From contig NZ_CP022986.1 in NCBI RefSeq assembly GCF_002770595.1, forward strand, positions 744,001 through 808,000: 64,000 bases of DNA, written 5' to 3'. A program made the translations under genes and the position numbers. The stretch's first letter is position 1; every line of letters begins with the position of its first letter. This stretch comes from Chryseobacterium camelliae. Lineage in GTDB: Bacteria; Bacteroidota; Bacteroidia; Flavobacteriales; Weeksellaceae. The notes under the pieces were generated by a model. It did no database searches and was not told the DNA's origin. It saw nothing but the letters and a program-made list of their open reading frames with translations. Shown here piece after piece: positions 1-8,976 of the stretch.

Positions 1-800
1 TTTTTCTGGCCCAGGATTCCGCTCAGCATGGTTTTAAAATCTTCATCACTGCTTTTGATGTAGACTTCATTTTTGGATTTGGCCATAATCTGCGGCATTT
101 TAAGCGCATCAGTGGGATCATATTCATATGAAATGGAAAGGGGAACAATTTTGAGCTTTTTGAAAAACTCAGGAAGCGGCTCCCCTTCTGCCGCCATTGC
201 CAGCATCTTTAAGACGCCCTGCTGTGTTGCATCATTACCGTCTTTGGTACGGCCTTCCCGCTGGGCGATCCAGACAGAACGGTTTTCGGAATGCAGCAGA
301 TAGTCTATATATTCTGACATCAGTTTGGAGCTTTCCAGCTGTTCCCGCACGGATAAGCCGCGCTGGACTAAAAAGTTCCGGTTCAGTTTCGCCAGCACAT
401 GCAGGAAGGTCTTCTGAACAAGATTATCTCCGATAGCGGAAGAAGTCATGATCAGTCCTTTATCCAGCAGGACAAGGTTCAGCAATGAAGTGTCCAGGAC
501 AATATCCCGGTGATTGGAGATGAACAGGTAAGCGGTATTTTTATCCAGCTGATCAAATCCTGATGTTGACAAACCTTCCGAACTCTGGCGGATGATCTGC
601 CGTACGGTCTGTGCTATAAAACGATGCTGGAAATCGCTTATGGAATGGATGTCTTTAAACTGATTTAGCCAAAATTCTTCTTCTTTACCCGGAAACGTGA
701 ACTGCATCAGTGTTTTCATCATCGGATGCCTTGCTATACTGTTTAAAGCATTATTCACTTCATGATCATCATAAGGCCTGATCTCATCGAATTTCGACAT
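1..800 (-). CDS. PlsC-like acyltransferase, C-terminus cut by window edge
   Basis: The minus strand is open from an ATG at 798-800 to the left edge, giving 266 residues. I read NHRDIVLD at about residues 96-103 (acyltransferase histidine and aspartate block), REGRTKDG near 181-188 (the EGRT-type phosphate-binding block) and a VPLSISYEYDP stretch near 219-229. This order matches glycerol-phosphate or 1-acylglycerol-phosphate acyltransferases, which move an acyl chain onto a glycerol backbone at the inner membrane. Spacing from His to Asp is H-X5-D rather than the usual H-X4-D. It reads away from the glycosyltransferase operon and is separated from it by 137 bp. The exact substrate cannot be told. 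Confidence 0.85.
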   Translation of the reverse strand, partial: MSKFDEIRPYDDHEVNNALNSIARHPMMKTLMQFTFPGKEEEFWLNQFKDIHSISDFQHRFIAQTVRQIIRQSSEGLSTSGFDQLDKNTAYLFISNHRDIVLDTSLLNLVLLDKGLIMTSSAIGDNLVQKTFLHVLAKLNRNFLVQRGLSVREQLESSKLMSEYIDYLLHSENRSVWIAQREGRTKDGNDATQQGVLKMLAMAAEGEPLPEFFKKLKIVPLSISYEYDPTDALKMPQIMAKSKNEVYIKSSDEDFKTMLSGILGQK

Positions 801-937
801 AGTTATATTTAAAAATTAAATGGTTTGTAAAATAACAAAAATTTTGCCGGGTATGCTGCCTAATTTATATTTTAATTATGTATCGAACTACGGTTGTTTT
901 TTATCACCTCAGATGCATCACATGTACTGATATAAAT

Positions 938-1759
938 TTAAATATTTAATCCGTCTTTATGATGGATAGCCTTTCTTAAAAATTGGTCATCAAATGTCCT
1001 CGGAAAAGGATTGCAAATCCATTTTTTATGATAATGAACCAACATATGAAAGGTATTAAAGCCTGCACCGGAAAATATTTTCTCCGCATGGTCCAATAAG
1101 GATTGAGAAGGTTTCTGATGGTAAAGAACCAGGTCTTCAGAGCTGATGTTTTCCTGAGGAATATCAGTGGCCGTTAAAATCATAATTTTCTGATGGGTCC
1201 TGTACATCTTTGCAAGCTTATAAAGATGAAGCACTTCCGTTAAAGGCTGACTATGGATAATGAGGTAATACGGTATTTCAACCGGTATAGGAATTCCTTC
1301 TGAAACATTTTCCTGATGATCTAAACAGAGTATTTTTCGGGATCGAAGCCGGGGGAGGTATGCCCCTTTTTCCATGATGTAGATCTCATCAAAATCAGGA
1401 AGATTAGGATTTTTGTCGAAATAAGAATTTGATAAAATCCTCAACAGTAATATTTTTTTTCCTGCAAAATGACTTAGTGATGAAGACAGTTCGCCATAAA
1501 ATCCTGTGGGGAAAACATCGACAATAAACGTGTGGACATTATTTTCAGAGATTAATTTTCTGATAAAAGGCAAAAATTCCGCAGAAGAAAAAAACAAACT
1601 TTCTTTCTGAATTACAGTCCAGCCCGATTCCCAGAATTCTGAAAACTCGGAGTTGGTCAACAGAATACAGTGTTCCGGAGCATACTTTTGACGTTTCAGA
1701 AAAGAGGTCACCCTTTTGAGATGACCTAATCCTGAACCATATGCATAAATCAGTATCAC
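938..1759 (-). CDS. GT-B fold glycosyltransferase-like protein
   Basis: This 273-residue protein opens with MILIYAYGSGLGHLKR, the glycine-rich first loop of GT-B sugar transferases related to MurG and archaeal/Vibrio predicted glycosyltransferases. Near residue 231 it has GAGFNTFHML, the nucleotide-sugar loop of the same fold. It is shorter than most GT-B enzymes (350-400 residues), so the linker regions are reduced. The start is GTG and overlaps the stop of the preceding lipoprotein gene as GTGA, which implies translational coupling. It is the last gene of the glycosyltransferase operon. Donor and acceptor are unknown. Confidence 0.7.
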   Translation of the reverse strand: MILIYAYGSGLGHLKRVTSFLKRQKYAPEHCILLTNSEFSEFWESGWTVIQKESLFFSSAEFLPFIRKLISENNVHTFIVDVFPTGFYGELSSSLSHFAGKKILLLRILSNSYFDKNPNLPDFDEIYIMEKGAYLPRLRSRKILCLDHQENVSEGIPIPVEIPYYLIIHSQPLTEVLHLYKLAKMYRTHQKIMILTATDIPQENISSEDLVLYHQKPSQSLLDHAEKIFSGAGFNTFHMLVHYHKKWICNPFPRTFDDQFLRKAIHHKDGLNI

Positions 1760-2367
1760 TTTTTCTGGTAAAGAAATTCGGTAAGAAGCAATAATCTCTG
1801 ATCCATAGGAATCTGATCTATACTCAATATTCCCAAAGCAAAACTGTCAGACGTTTTTGAAATTTTGTAGGCAGGCTGCCCGTTGACAGAAATTTCATTT
1901 CCTGTCACCTTCATGGTATTGATGACTTTTCCGTCTTTAGATACTTCGATTGCGCCGTTGTTATTTTTAACTTCATAAGGATTCAGATTCTCTTCGTTAT
2001 CGGCAATTTTGATTTTGTCCGGATAGGTTTTTACTTTCCAGAGGAGTTTGGAACCTGCATCTCTCAGCTTGTAGGTATCATCTTTCAGCTTCACTTCGTA
2101 GCGTTGTGTACCATTGCTGTAATATTTCCTTTTATCTTCTTTTTCTTTTGCGGTATACGTTTCCGATCCGAGCTGAACTTTCGGAGGATTCACCGTAAAA
2201 CCAGCGATTGCCTTCCCGTCTTTATCGGAAATAATGTAGTCTGCCGTGTAGCCGCCAGCTTTGGTTGCTGTTTTCTCAGTAGCTGGGGGATTAGCGGTCG
2301 GGGCTTCTTTCTTGCAGGAATTCAGGCTTAAAAAAGACACCAGAAACAGGATGGTAATTTTTTTCAT
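1756..2367 (-). CDS. hypothetical lipoprotein
   Basis: A 203-residue protein with a lipoprotein signal peptide (MKKITILFLVSFLSLNSCKK; lipobox LNSC, lipidated Cys at residue 18). The mature part is a charged, beta-rich region of unknown fold containing short repeats on a YTADYIISDKDGKAIAGF theme. It overlaps both neighbours by 4 bp (GT4 upstream, GT-B downstream), so it is cotranscribed with sugar transferases and may act in the same surface-glycan process. I do not recognise the family. Confidence 0.75.
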   Translation of the reverse strand: MKKITILFLVSFLSLNSCKKEAPTANPPATEKTATKAGGYTADYIISDKDGKAIAGFTVNPPKVQLGSETYTAKEKEDKRKYYSNGTQRYEVKLKDDTYKLRDAGSKLLWKVKTYPDKIKIADNEENLNPYEVKNNNGAIEVSKDGKVINTMKVTGNEISVNGQPAYKISKTSDSFALGILSIDQIPMDQRLLLLTEFLYQKK

Positions 2368-3464
2368 AAGAATAGATTTAGGTAGTTCTGTATTTCGTTT
2401 TGTTCTGTAAAATTCTGATTAATCGTGTTATACAATTCATTTTTCATCAGTTCTTTTTTATCCTCAGCTAAATGATGATGTTGAATCAAAACATCCAGCA
2501 ATGCGTTGGCTTCCAAAGGATGATATAAAAGTCCCGATCTTCCATGTATGATGACATCCGGAATACCGCCAACTTCAGAAGCAATAATCAGCTTTTTTGA
2601 AGCACCGGCTTCTAATAAAACATTAGGCATCCCATCATACAAAGACGGAATACACACCAGGTCTGCCATCGCGTAAAAGCTGCGCATTTCGTATTTGGAG
2701 GCAAACGGAAAGAGTTTGACATTCAAATCAAAGTTACCGATAAAAAGTTTGACTTCTTCGGGCAGATCACCGATCATCCAGAGTTCATAGTCACTTTTAA
2801 AATGAAATTGATCAAAGGACTCAATGAAATGGCGGATTCCCTTCTTGAATTTAAGTTGTCCCGCAATGAGGATAACCTTTTTGTCCGTTAGGCCTTGCTT
2901 TCTCTCATCAGTCTTCCTTATTTCATTCTCATTCAGGTTCCAGAAAGAGGCATCAATTCCGTTTGGTGTATAAACGACTTTTTTTGAAGGGAACAATTTT
3001 GCAATTTTTCCCTGCTTCTCTGTACAGACAGACAATATAGCCTCCGAATGTTCCAGGGCATAAAAAAGTGAGTTCCTCTTCCTGGAAAATAAACCTTCGT
3101 CAAAATCATTTCCCCGGATACAGGTGTACAAAGGTTTTCCGAAAAACTGACTGATGACAGGCGTCCACATCATAGGCAGATATCCGCCAAAGGCAACAAT
3201 CGCATCAACCTCTAAAAATTCCTTTTTCTTTTCCAGGAATAATGCCGCCAGATTCAGCGTATATTCTTCTGTATCATAGATCCCGAGCGCACTGTAGTTT
3301 CCGCCGGCTTCCGTTTTTATCACATAAGGCTTCTGCCGGTTGGAAAAATGCAGGACATGGACTTCACAACCTTTTCTTTTCAGGTTCCGGACAATCCTTC
3401 CGCAGGATTCTGCCATTCCACCTCTGGACGGAGGATAGTTTTGGGTTACCAGCAAAATTTTCAT
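2364..3464 (-). CDS. family 4 glycosyltransferase
   Basis: A 366-residue GT4 enzyme that should transfer a sugar from an activated donor in the cytoplasm. It opens with MKILLVTQNYPPSRGGMAES, the acceptor-side loop typical of the family. The donor half has AGQLKFKKGIRHFIESF and PSLYDGMPNVLLEAGASKK followed by ASEVGGIPDVI. The usual EX7E motif reads D-X7-E here (Asp for the first Glu). It lies 5 bp after the zinc-ribbon gene and overlaps the lipoprotein gene by 4 bp. Acceptor and linkage are unknown. Confidence 0.88.
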   Translation of the reverse strand: MKILLVTQNYPPSRGGMAESCGRIVRNLKRKGCEVHVLHFSNRQKPYVIKTEAGGNYSALGIYDTEEYTLNLAALFLEKKKEFLEVDAIVAFGGYLPMMWTPVISQFFGKPLYTCIRGNDFDEGLFSRKRNSLFYALEHSEAILSVCTEKQGKIAKLFPSKKVVYTPNGIDASFWNLNENEIRKTDERKQGLTDKKVILIAGQLKFKKGIRHFIESFDQFHFKSDYELWMIGDLPEEVKLFIGNFDLNVKLFPFASKYEMRSFYAMADLVCIPSLYDGMPNVLLEAGASKKLIIASEVGGIPDVIIHGRSGLLYHPLEANALLDVLIQHHHLAEDKKELMKNELYNTINQNFTEQNEIQNYLNLFL

Positions 3465-3469
3465 AAAAT

Positions 3470-3841
3470 TCAGCTGTCAAAAGGTGAGGAATCACCCGAG
3501 TGATTGGAAAAATCTGTGAACGAAACCGTGTCAAACAATGCACCGTACTGGCTTGCCATCGTCACCAGAAACGGATATTCCGTATGAAACCTGTTCATCA
3601 TTTTTTTTCTCCAGACAGGCCGGTCGGGCGAGTATAATTCGATCCTGGAAGTCAATCTGGGATCCAGAACGGCTTTACAGGTCAGACAAAGCTTTTGGTT
3701 TTTCCCATTTTCATTCTGAAGGAAGATGTGATTTTTGCAAACCTTCTTGTTGCAGTTTGCGCATTGTTCCGTGGCGACAGCAGGACAATCGTCCACAAGA
3801 AACAGGCCTAGTTTTTCCTGGCAATTTATATTCTGGTCCAT
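3470..3841 (-). CDS. small zinc-ribbon-like protein, function unknown
   Basis: A 123-residue protein with a Cys-rich N-terminal half: CPAVATEQCANCNKKVCKNH followed by CLTC, spaced like a zinc-binding ribbon or B-box. The C-terminal half is not recognisable and ends in a Ser/Asp-rich tail. No signal peptide or membrane segment is visible. It sits 10 bp after the two-TM protein gene and 5 bp before the GT4 gene, so it belongs to the operon. A regulatory or scaffold role is possible but not shown. Confidence 0.7.
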   Translation of the reverse strand: MDQNINCQEKLGLFLVDDCPAVATEQCANCNKKVCKNHIFLQNENGKNQKLCLTCKAVLDPRLTSRIELYSPDRPVWRKKMMNRFHTEYPFLVTMASQYGALFDTVSFTDFSNHSGDSSPFDS

Positions 3842-3851
3842 AGTCTCAGTC

Positions 3852-4766
3852 TTATTTCAGGGTAAAGCATCCATAACAGATATTAAACAAATTAACCACT
3901 TCCAAAGAAAAATATTCTACAGAGAATAATGGAGTGGAACGGTACTGATAAGCACTGTAACCATCAGGATTTTCGTCTTTGATATCAAATTTCCTCCGTG
4001 CTTTCATATAATAAAAAGAGTCATCCTCTTCCATTTGTATATCCGCTTTATCAATGTCCGTTTTTAGCTGATAAACAGATTTCGGAAGCTTTAATTTCAG
4101 AATAAAAGGATAGACGGATTTGTATTTCTGTTTGGTTTTCCTTTTCCCGCTGGTTCCTCTCTTCTTGATAATGCGTTTTCTCACTTTTTCCACAAAGCTG
4201 AAGCTAACCTCTGCACTATCTTTCAGTGTGCAGTATCCCTGTGCAATTTCTTTTTCATAAAACTCTTCTTTACCGGAGATGAAGCCGCGTGTTTCAAATG
4301 TAGCGTCCTCAGAGGATTTCAAATATTCTACGCCTGCCAGTGTTTCCTTGACATTCGCCGTAAAGTGGATCGTTCCCAATTGCGGAAGCTCTTCTTCTAT
4401 CAATGTAAATAAGGCGGAAAAATAATCCGAGAAAAAGTCATAGCCATCGGTATAATTCTTTCTGAATTCTCTCCGGTATCTGGCATCCATTATCAAAGCC
4501 ACCACAAATAAGATGATGTTGACGGCAATCCAGTAGCCCGGAACCAGAAAGATCATTGCCGCGGCAATGATAAAATAGGCAATCCAAAGGGTATACGAGT
4601 TTTTCTTTCTCTTTTTCAGGGACAGTTCACGTTGTAACACACACATTCTGAAAAACCTGATCCATTTCAGGGGCGTTTTTTTTGAACTGAAACCACGGTG
4701 CAGATGTGCTCTTTCAATAGGCGCCATATCTTCCGTAGTCAACTGGATATTATAATATTCTGCCAT
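3852..4766 (-). CDS. two-TM membrane protein, function unknown
   Basis: A 304-residue protein. A basic, soluble N-terminus leads to two adjacent hydrophobic segments at about residues 58-92, then a long soluble domain of roughly 200 residues with a very basic patch (KKRGTSGKRKTKQKYK) near the middle. I recognise no catalytic motif. It begins 4 bp after the stop of the upstream GT4 gene, so translation is probably linked. Its place between two glycosyltransferases suggests an envelope role, which is inference only. Confidence 0.7.
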   Translation of the reverse strand: MAEYYNIQLTTEDMAPIERAHLHRGFSSKKTPLKWIRFFRMCVLQRELSLKKRKKNSYTLWIAYFIIAAAMIFLVPGYWIAVNIILFVVALIMDARYRREFRKNYTDGYDFFSDYFSALFTLIEEELPQLGTIHFTANVKETLAGVEYLKSSEDATFETRGFISGKEEFYEKEIAQGYCTLKDSAEVSFSFVEKVRKRIIKKRGTSGKRKTKQKYKSVYPFILKLKLPKSVYQLKTDIDKADIQMEEDDSFYYMKARRKFDIKDENPDGYSAYQYRSTPLFSVEYFSLEVVNLFNICYGCFTLK

Positions 4767-4770
4767 AGCT

Positions 4771-5916
4771 TTACATTAGATTGTGATATACTTTTTGTAA
4801 ATGTTCATTATGATGATCCCAGGTAAACTGCTGTTGGAATCTGTGGAATGCATTTTCGGCTTTCTCATTTGCCGGTCCGGGATTGTCTAAAACGAAACGG
4901 ATGCATCGGCTGAGGTCCTGCTCATCTTCGGGCCAGAAAAAGTAAGCTTCTCCTTCTGCCAGCAATTCTTTGGTTACGGGCAGTTCTGCTGCAATAATCG
5001 GTGTTTTACAGGCCATAGATTCAAGTATTTTGATCGGGCAACAGCCTTGTACCACATTTCGGTCTCCAAATTTCAGCGGAGCAACCGATGCTTTTGCGTG
5101 TTGTATGATGGCATAGAGATCATCTTTTTCCAGTTCATACATAAAAATGACCTGATCCTGAATGCCGAGATGTTCAATTAATTTATGATAAGGTCTTGCT
5201 GCCTTTTCTTTCACGGAAGAGCAGATGACCAGGTTCAGGCTTTCATAATCTTTCAGATACCGGAAAGATTTCAGCAGAACATCCAATCCCTGCCAGGGTT
5301 GCAGGGCACCGAAATAAACGATGTATTCTGCAGGAAGGTCAATGGGTTTATCCTTTTTTGAGATAGTCTCCGCACCATTGGGGATAACGGATATTTTTTC
5401 CCTGTCAATAGAAAACTTTTGTGTCAGATACTTTTTTGTGACGGCAGACGGTGTTACGATATGATCGCAGGCCTCAAGGCAAGCCAGTTCAATATTCTGT
5501 ATTTCAGCAATGAGAGAAGGCGTTAAAAGAGGAAACCTCACCGGCAATTCTACAGATGTTAACGCATTGACTTCAAAAACCGTTTTGAGATGGGTTTGTT
5601 TTATCATTCCCAGCCCGCTCCAGATATCACGAAACTGCCCAATTCCTTTCTCATGGGAAAGTGCAGTACAATAATATACCTTTTCAGAAAAAAGCCGCGC
5701 TCTTTCCAGGTAATTCTGAGCTTCGTTTTCGTAGAAGAAAGGATAAATTTTTACATTCTCCGCAAGCCTGGTATCTATGGCAGAATTATTACCTTGCAGA
5801 CAATACACATCTACTTTATCCGCAATTCCGGACAGAGCCTGCAAACTGTGGCAGATATGTGTGGATGCCCCTTTGCTGGTAGGGAAAGCATCAAAACTGG
5901 CGTAGTAGGATTTCAT
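4771..5916 (-). CDS. family 4 glycosyltransferase
   Basis: A 381-residue GT4-type enzyme. N-terminal half: SFDAFPTSKGASTHICHSLQ, the acceptor-binding loop. C-terminal half: IVYFGALQPWQGLDVLLKSF and CPIKILESMACKTPIIAAE, which match the donor-binding region. The first Glu of EX7E falls on a Gly, the second Glu is kept. It starts 9 bp after lemA and is followed at 4 bp by the two-TM protein gene. With the other two transferases it probably builds a glycan or glycolipid in the cytoplasm. Confidence 0.87.
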   Translation of the reverse strand: MKSYYASFDAFPTSKGASTHICHSLQALSGIADKVDVYCLQGNNSAIDTRLAENVKIYPFFYENEAQNYLERARLFSEKVYYCTALSHEKGIGQFRDIWSGLGMIKQTHLKTVFEVNALTSVELPVRFPLLTPSLIAEIQNIELACLEACDHIVTPSAVTKKYLTQKFSIDREKISVIPNGAETISKKDKPIDLPAEYIVYFGALQPWQGLDVLLKSFRYLKDYESLNLVICSSVKEKAARPYHKLIEHLGIQDQVIFMYELEKDDLYAIIQHAKASVAPLKFGDRNVVQGCCPIKILESMACKTPIIAAELPVTKELLAEGEAYFFWPEDEQDLSRCIRFVLDNPGPANEKAENAFHRFQQQFTWDHHNEHLQKVYHNLM

Positions 5917-5925
5917 TGTTCGAAG

Positions 5926-6480
5926 TTAGAAATTAACTTTCACCACCTCGCGCTCACTTGCATTTTGAATTTCGAAAAATTCCGCTTTCTCAAATTTGAA
6001 AGCATTGGCAATCACATTGGAAGGGAAAACTTCTATCGCAACATTATTTTCCTTCACTGTGCCGTTATAGTATCTTCTCGCCATCTCGATATCATCTTCC
6101 AGGGCATTCAAATCCTGCTGAAGAGAGATGAAATTAGCATTGGCTTTTAAGTCGGGATAATTTTCTGCCACTGCAAACAGGTTCATCATAGCATTTTGCA
6201 TTGCAGATTCCGCCACGCCCTGCTCTTTTGCAGACTGCGCTTTGCCAGACAGGTTTCTGGCCTCCACTACATTTTGTAAAACAGACGATTCATGCGTTGC
6301 ATAGCCTTTTACGGTTTCAACAAGATTGGGAATCAAATCATTCCGCTTTTTCAGAAACACATCTATTGAGCTCCATCCTTCCTGCACGCTGACCTTTTTA
6401 TTGACCAATCCGTTGTAAACCGAAACAGCCCAAATGATAGCAATAACTAAAATGGCAACGATAATTCCTATTGTAATCAT
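5926..6480 (-). CDS. lemA: LemA family protein
   Basis: A 184-residue protein of typical LemA length. It has one N-terminal membrane segment (about residues 3-23) and a helical domain with the family signatures VQEGWSSIDVFLKKRNDLIPN, VETVKGYA and ENYPDLKANANF. LemA proteins are membrane anchored with a bundle of long helices outside; their molecular role is poorly defined. It is the first gene of the minus-strand operon and is only 9 bp from the GT4 gene. LemA is often found beside TPM-domain genes, but none is seen here. Confidence 0.93.
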   Translation of the reverse strand: MITIGIIVAILVIAIIWAVSVYNGLVNKKVSVQEGWSSIDVFLKKRNDLIPNLVETVKGYATHESSVLQNVVEARNLSGKAQSAKEQGVAESAMQNAMMNLFAVAENYPDLKANANFISLQQDLNALEDDIEMARRYYNGTVKENNVAIEVFPSNVIANAFKFEKAEFFEIQNASEREVVKVNF

Positions 6481-6680
6481 GATTTATTTTTCTACAAGTT
6501 AAACAAAATACCAAAATGAAAGAAAAAAATATTGAAAAATCACTTCAGGCTACAACATTTTATAATGCAATAAGGATTTACTTTGTAAAGGACTTTACAT
6601 CATTTTGGCCTTTTTGAATTTTGATACCTGCCCTGAAACCAAAATGTCCTGACTCCCCTCTCCTGATCTGGTACGTTTTA

Positions 6681-7667
6681 CTACCAGAACTTCCACCATT
6701 TTTTGGAAGTTCCGAATTCATTGCTATTTATTTTTAGATGGAAGATGCAGATCTGGTCTGTTAAATAATCGTAGACATCATCTTCCAGACAGGGATATTC
6801 TGCTTTCATTAGCTTTTTAACTGCATCCGTTATTCTTTTAATGTCATCCTTATTGGTCTTCGTAAATGTAGTCAGGTTTTCTAAAATAAACTCCGCAAAA
6901 GCTTTATGGTTTTTTGAATAATTGGCATTTCCGTTTCTGTATGCTTCATCCTGCAAAATATCCAATCCGCGAAGCATCTCTCCTTCTATCGTTTCTGCTT
7001 CTCCTCTAACGGGGATTAAGTTTGTGCGGATATGGCGGACTATTTTCGGAAATCTATAATTTGTAGGAAAATCCGGCTGGACGGTGGAACTTTCGGTATA
7101 CCCTGGGTTTAATTTTTCGCATTGCTCTACCAGTAGCCTCAGGTCTTCAGGTGAACGCTTTAGCCAGTCTCTTGGGGCAACGCCAAACTTATTTTTTTGA
7201 TCAAGATCAGCACCTAACATCATTATTTTTCCTATAACTTTTAAATGCTGCTGCCTGACTTCACCTTCCGTTCTCCACGGAAAACTCTGAATCGCCCAAT
7301 AAGCAACAGAGCTTCCATTCTGATCTGTAGCGTTTACATCACCACCAAAGTCCAGCAATAGGTCGAGAGATCGAACCAACTTTTTCTGCTGTACCGCAAT
7401 ATGTAACGAATTATACCCCGATTTACAGTTCAGGTTCGGATCTGCTCCACGATTAAGAAAAAACAGCAGTATCTTCAGTCTTTCCTCTTCATTTTTTATT
7501 CCAAATGAAGTAAGAACATCCATGATGACAGGCGAAAATGAATCATCGTTGTAAGAATTGACATCAATCCGGTTGCCTTCAATAATCTTTTGAATGCTAT
7601 CCATATCTGCATTGTCAATTGCAGATAATAAAGCGCGTTTGTATGGTTCCGGGATAAGCTGAATCAT
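6681..7667 (-). CDS. ankyrin-repeat protein
   Basis: A 328-residue protein without signal peptide. Residues about 20-150 form three ankyrin-type repeats, the clearest being GADPNLNCKSGYNSLHIAVQ and GGDVNATDQNGSSVAYWAIQ. The remaining C-terminal half is helical and unrecognised, ending in SKKWWKFW. Ankyrin repeats bind partner proteins; in Bacteroidota such single genes often lie in polymorphic-toxin immunity loci. The decayed fragments and the 157-residue protein at 8443-8916 fit that setting, but no toxin gene is present. Confidence 0.8.
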   Translation of the reverse strand: MIQLIPEPYKRALLSAIDNADMDSIQKIIEGNRIDVNSYNDDSFSPVIMDVLTSFGIKNEEERLKILLFFLNRGADPNLNCKSGYNSLHIAVQQKKLVRSLDLLLDFGGDVNATDQNGSSVAYWAIQSFPWRTEGEVRQQHLKVIGKIMMLGADLDQKNKFGVAPRDWLKRSPEDLRLLVEQCEKLNPGYTESSTVQPDFPTNYRFPKIVRHIRTNLIPVRGEAETIEGEMLRGLDILQDEAYRNGNANYSKNHKAFAEFILENLTTFTKTNKDDIKRITDAVKKLMKAEYPCLEDDVYDYLTDQICIFHLKINSNEFGTSKKWWKFW

Positions 7668-8121
7668 GATTTGTCGGTATTAATGTTACGGTATGTATAC
7701 TCTTTCAAACCATGAACCAAAGCAATATGCTGGATAAACAGAAACTATGACCTGTCAGATTAAACGTTCAATTTAAAACATTGCAGAAGAACCAGATGAT
7801 GCGAAGAGCCGATTTCGCTTTTACAATTTTGTGGAGATTCCTAATGCTGGTTTGTTTCAACCAATTTTTTACCTGATTGAAAAATTAAAGTAGCGCAAGT
7901 TGATCTGTTTCAGTTTCTCACGATCGTTAAGTAAAATGACGAATCTTGAGCACACAATCCTCATTCAAATCAGTTCCTGTAACTAGGAATACTCCAAAAC
8001 TAAGTATCATTGCAGATGGCTCATCATTGCTATTATCAGGTTATCTATGTTGTTGAATTGATCTCAGAACAAAATAATCCTTACATTAGAACTGAAAAAA
8101 TCACTGGGACAGAGAATTGAA

Positions 8122-8227
8122 TTTCCCTGAGGATGACACCATTTTTCTGAATGACGAACCAAAAGATAAACTGTTTGAAAAGGATAAAATAAGCATTGAT
8201 ACCTTAACCAAAATACCTAAAAAATGA
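8122..8227 (+). pseudogene. C-terminal remnant of an unknown gene
   Basis: An open frame without a start codon reads NFPEDDTIFLNDEPKDKLFE and continues to ISIDTLTKIPKK before a TGA at 8225-8227. Upstream the frame is lost. Its stop overlaps the next fragment's start as ATGA, the coupling expected for two genes of a former operon. Family unknown. Confidence 0.4.
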
Positions 8228-8283
8228 GCTACGACATTTCATTGTACAGAATCGAAACCAAAGAAAAACAAAAAGCCTACTAG
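8224..8283 (+). pseudogene. N-terminal remnant of a small protein gene
   Basis: An ATG at 8224 begins MSYDISLYRIETKEKQKAY and meets a TAG after 19 codons. The opening resembles the N-terminus of small uncharacterised proteins I recall from Flavobacteriia, so this may be a gene stopped early. Coding-like sequence does not clearly continue after the stop. It is probably a relic of the same locus as the neighbouring immunity-like gene. Confidence 0.4.
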
Positions 8284-8442
8284 CTTACAACTCTGCACTG
8301 ATGGATAATGAATCTGTATTTACGGCTGTCAGATTAAACGTATGTGGATGCAATGATGTATTTTCGGCAAAACAGATGTTATGTAAACACACGGTGTAAA
8401 AAGCTAAAAGTCTGCGGTAATTCATCATTAATATAAAACAAT

Positions 8443-8916
8443 ATGGAAACTCTTGAAAAATATGGCATTGTAGAAGCCGGAAAAGACTATATCCTGTTCG
8501 ATTGCGAAAGGTTTGAAGAAGTTGAGGCTTATGTTGAATTGATTAAAAATTTATCATCCATCAGCAAAGGTATATTTTCACCTCAAAATCTCGCCGTTGA
8601 AAACGAAGGCTGGACTGGCAACCGTGAACATTATATCGCTGAAATAAGTTTTGCATTAGGTAATGAAAAGTATCAGATCAGACTTTTATGTGAAGAATGG
8701 TTCGACTTCGACCTGATACTGGAACTGAATTATCTACTTTCGAAAAAAGGCATTATGAAACAGTTTCTCCCAATCAGTACCGGCGATCAATCTCTGATTA
8801 TAGTTTTTGGTGATGCCTTTCTTAAAGAAAAACTGGCAGGCGAAAATATCCTGGAAAACGCCGATCAACTGATTGTAAAGAAGCCATTAAACTTTAAATC
8901 GTTAAAAATCATCTAA
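8443..8916 (+). CDS. hypothetical protein, immunity-like
   Basis: A 157-residue acidic, soluble protein with no signal peptide, starting METLEKYGIVEAGKDYILFD and containing EEWFDFDLILELNYLLSKKG. I do not recognise a family. Size, acidity and lack of export signal resemble stand-alone immunity proteins of polymorphic-toxin loci, and the flanks (ankyrin gene, truncated fragments) fit. It is preceded by an A-rich leader. Whether it is expressed is not clear from sequence. Confidence 0.6.
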   Translation: METLEKYGIVEAGKDYILFDCERFEEVEAYVELIKNLSSISKGIFSPQNLAVENEGWTGNREHYIAEISFALGNEKYQIRLLCEEWFDFDLILELNYLLSKKGIMKQFLPISTGDQSLIIVFGDAFLKEKLAGENILENADQLIVKKPLNFKSLKII

Positions 8917-8976
8917 AGGGTTAGATGGGTACATCTTTAAGACACATCGGCGATGACAAAACAGAAGATTTAAACC

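Larger units (their letters stand above)
7668..8442. other. gene-poor stretch with decayed coding fragments
   Basis: No intact gene is visible. Plus-strand coding remnants occur in the right half (see the fragments at 8122-8283). The left half (7668-8100) shows nothing I can assign. Confidence 0.6.

Noticed and set aside
5590..6150. 186-codon frame antisense to lemA and the GT4 gene
   Set aside because: It lies wholly opposite two confident genes, and its hydrophobic content follows from the reverse complement.
8443..8916. Calling the 157-residue protein a proven immunity protein
   Set aside because: Only context and size support it; no toxin is present and no family motif was recognised.
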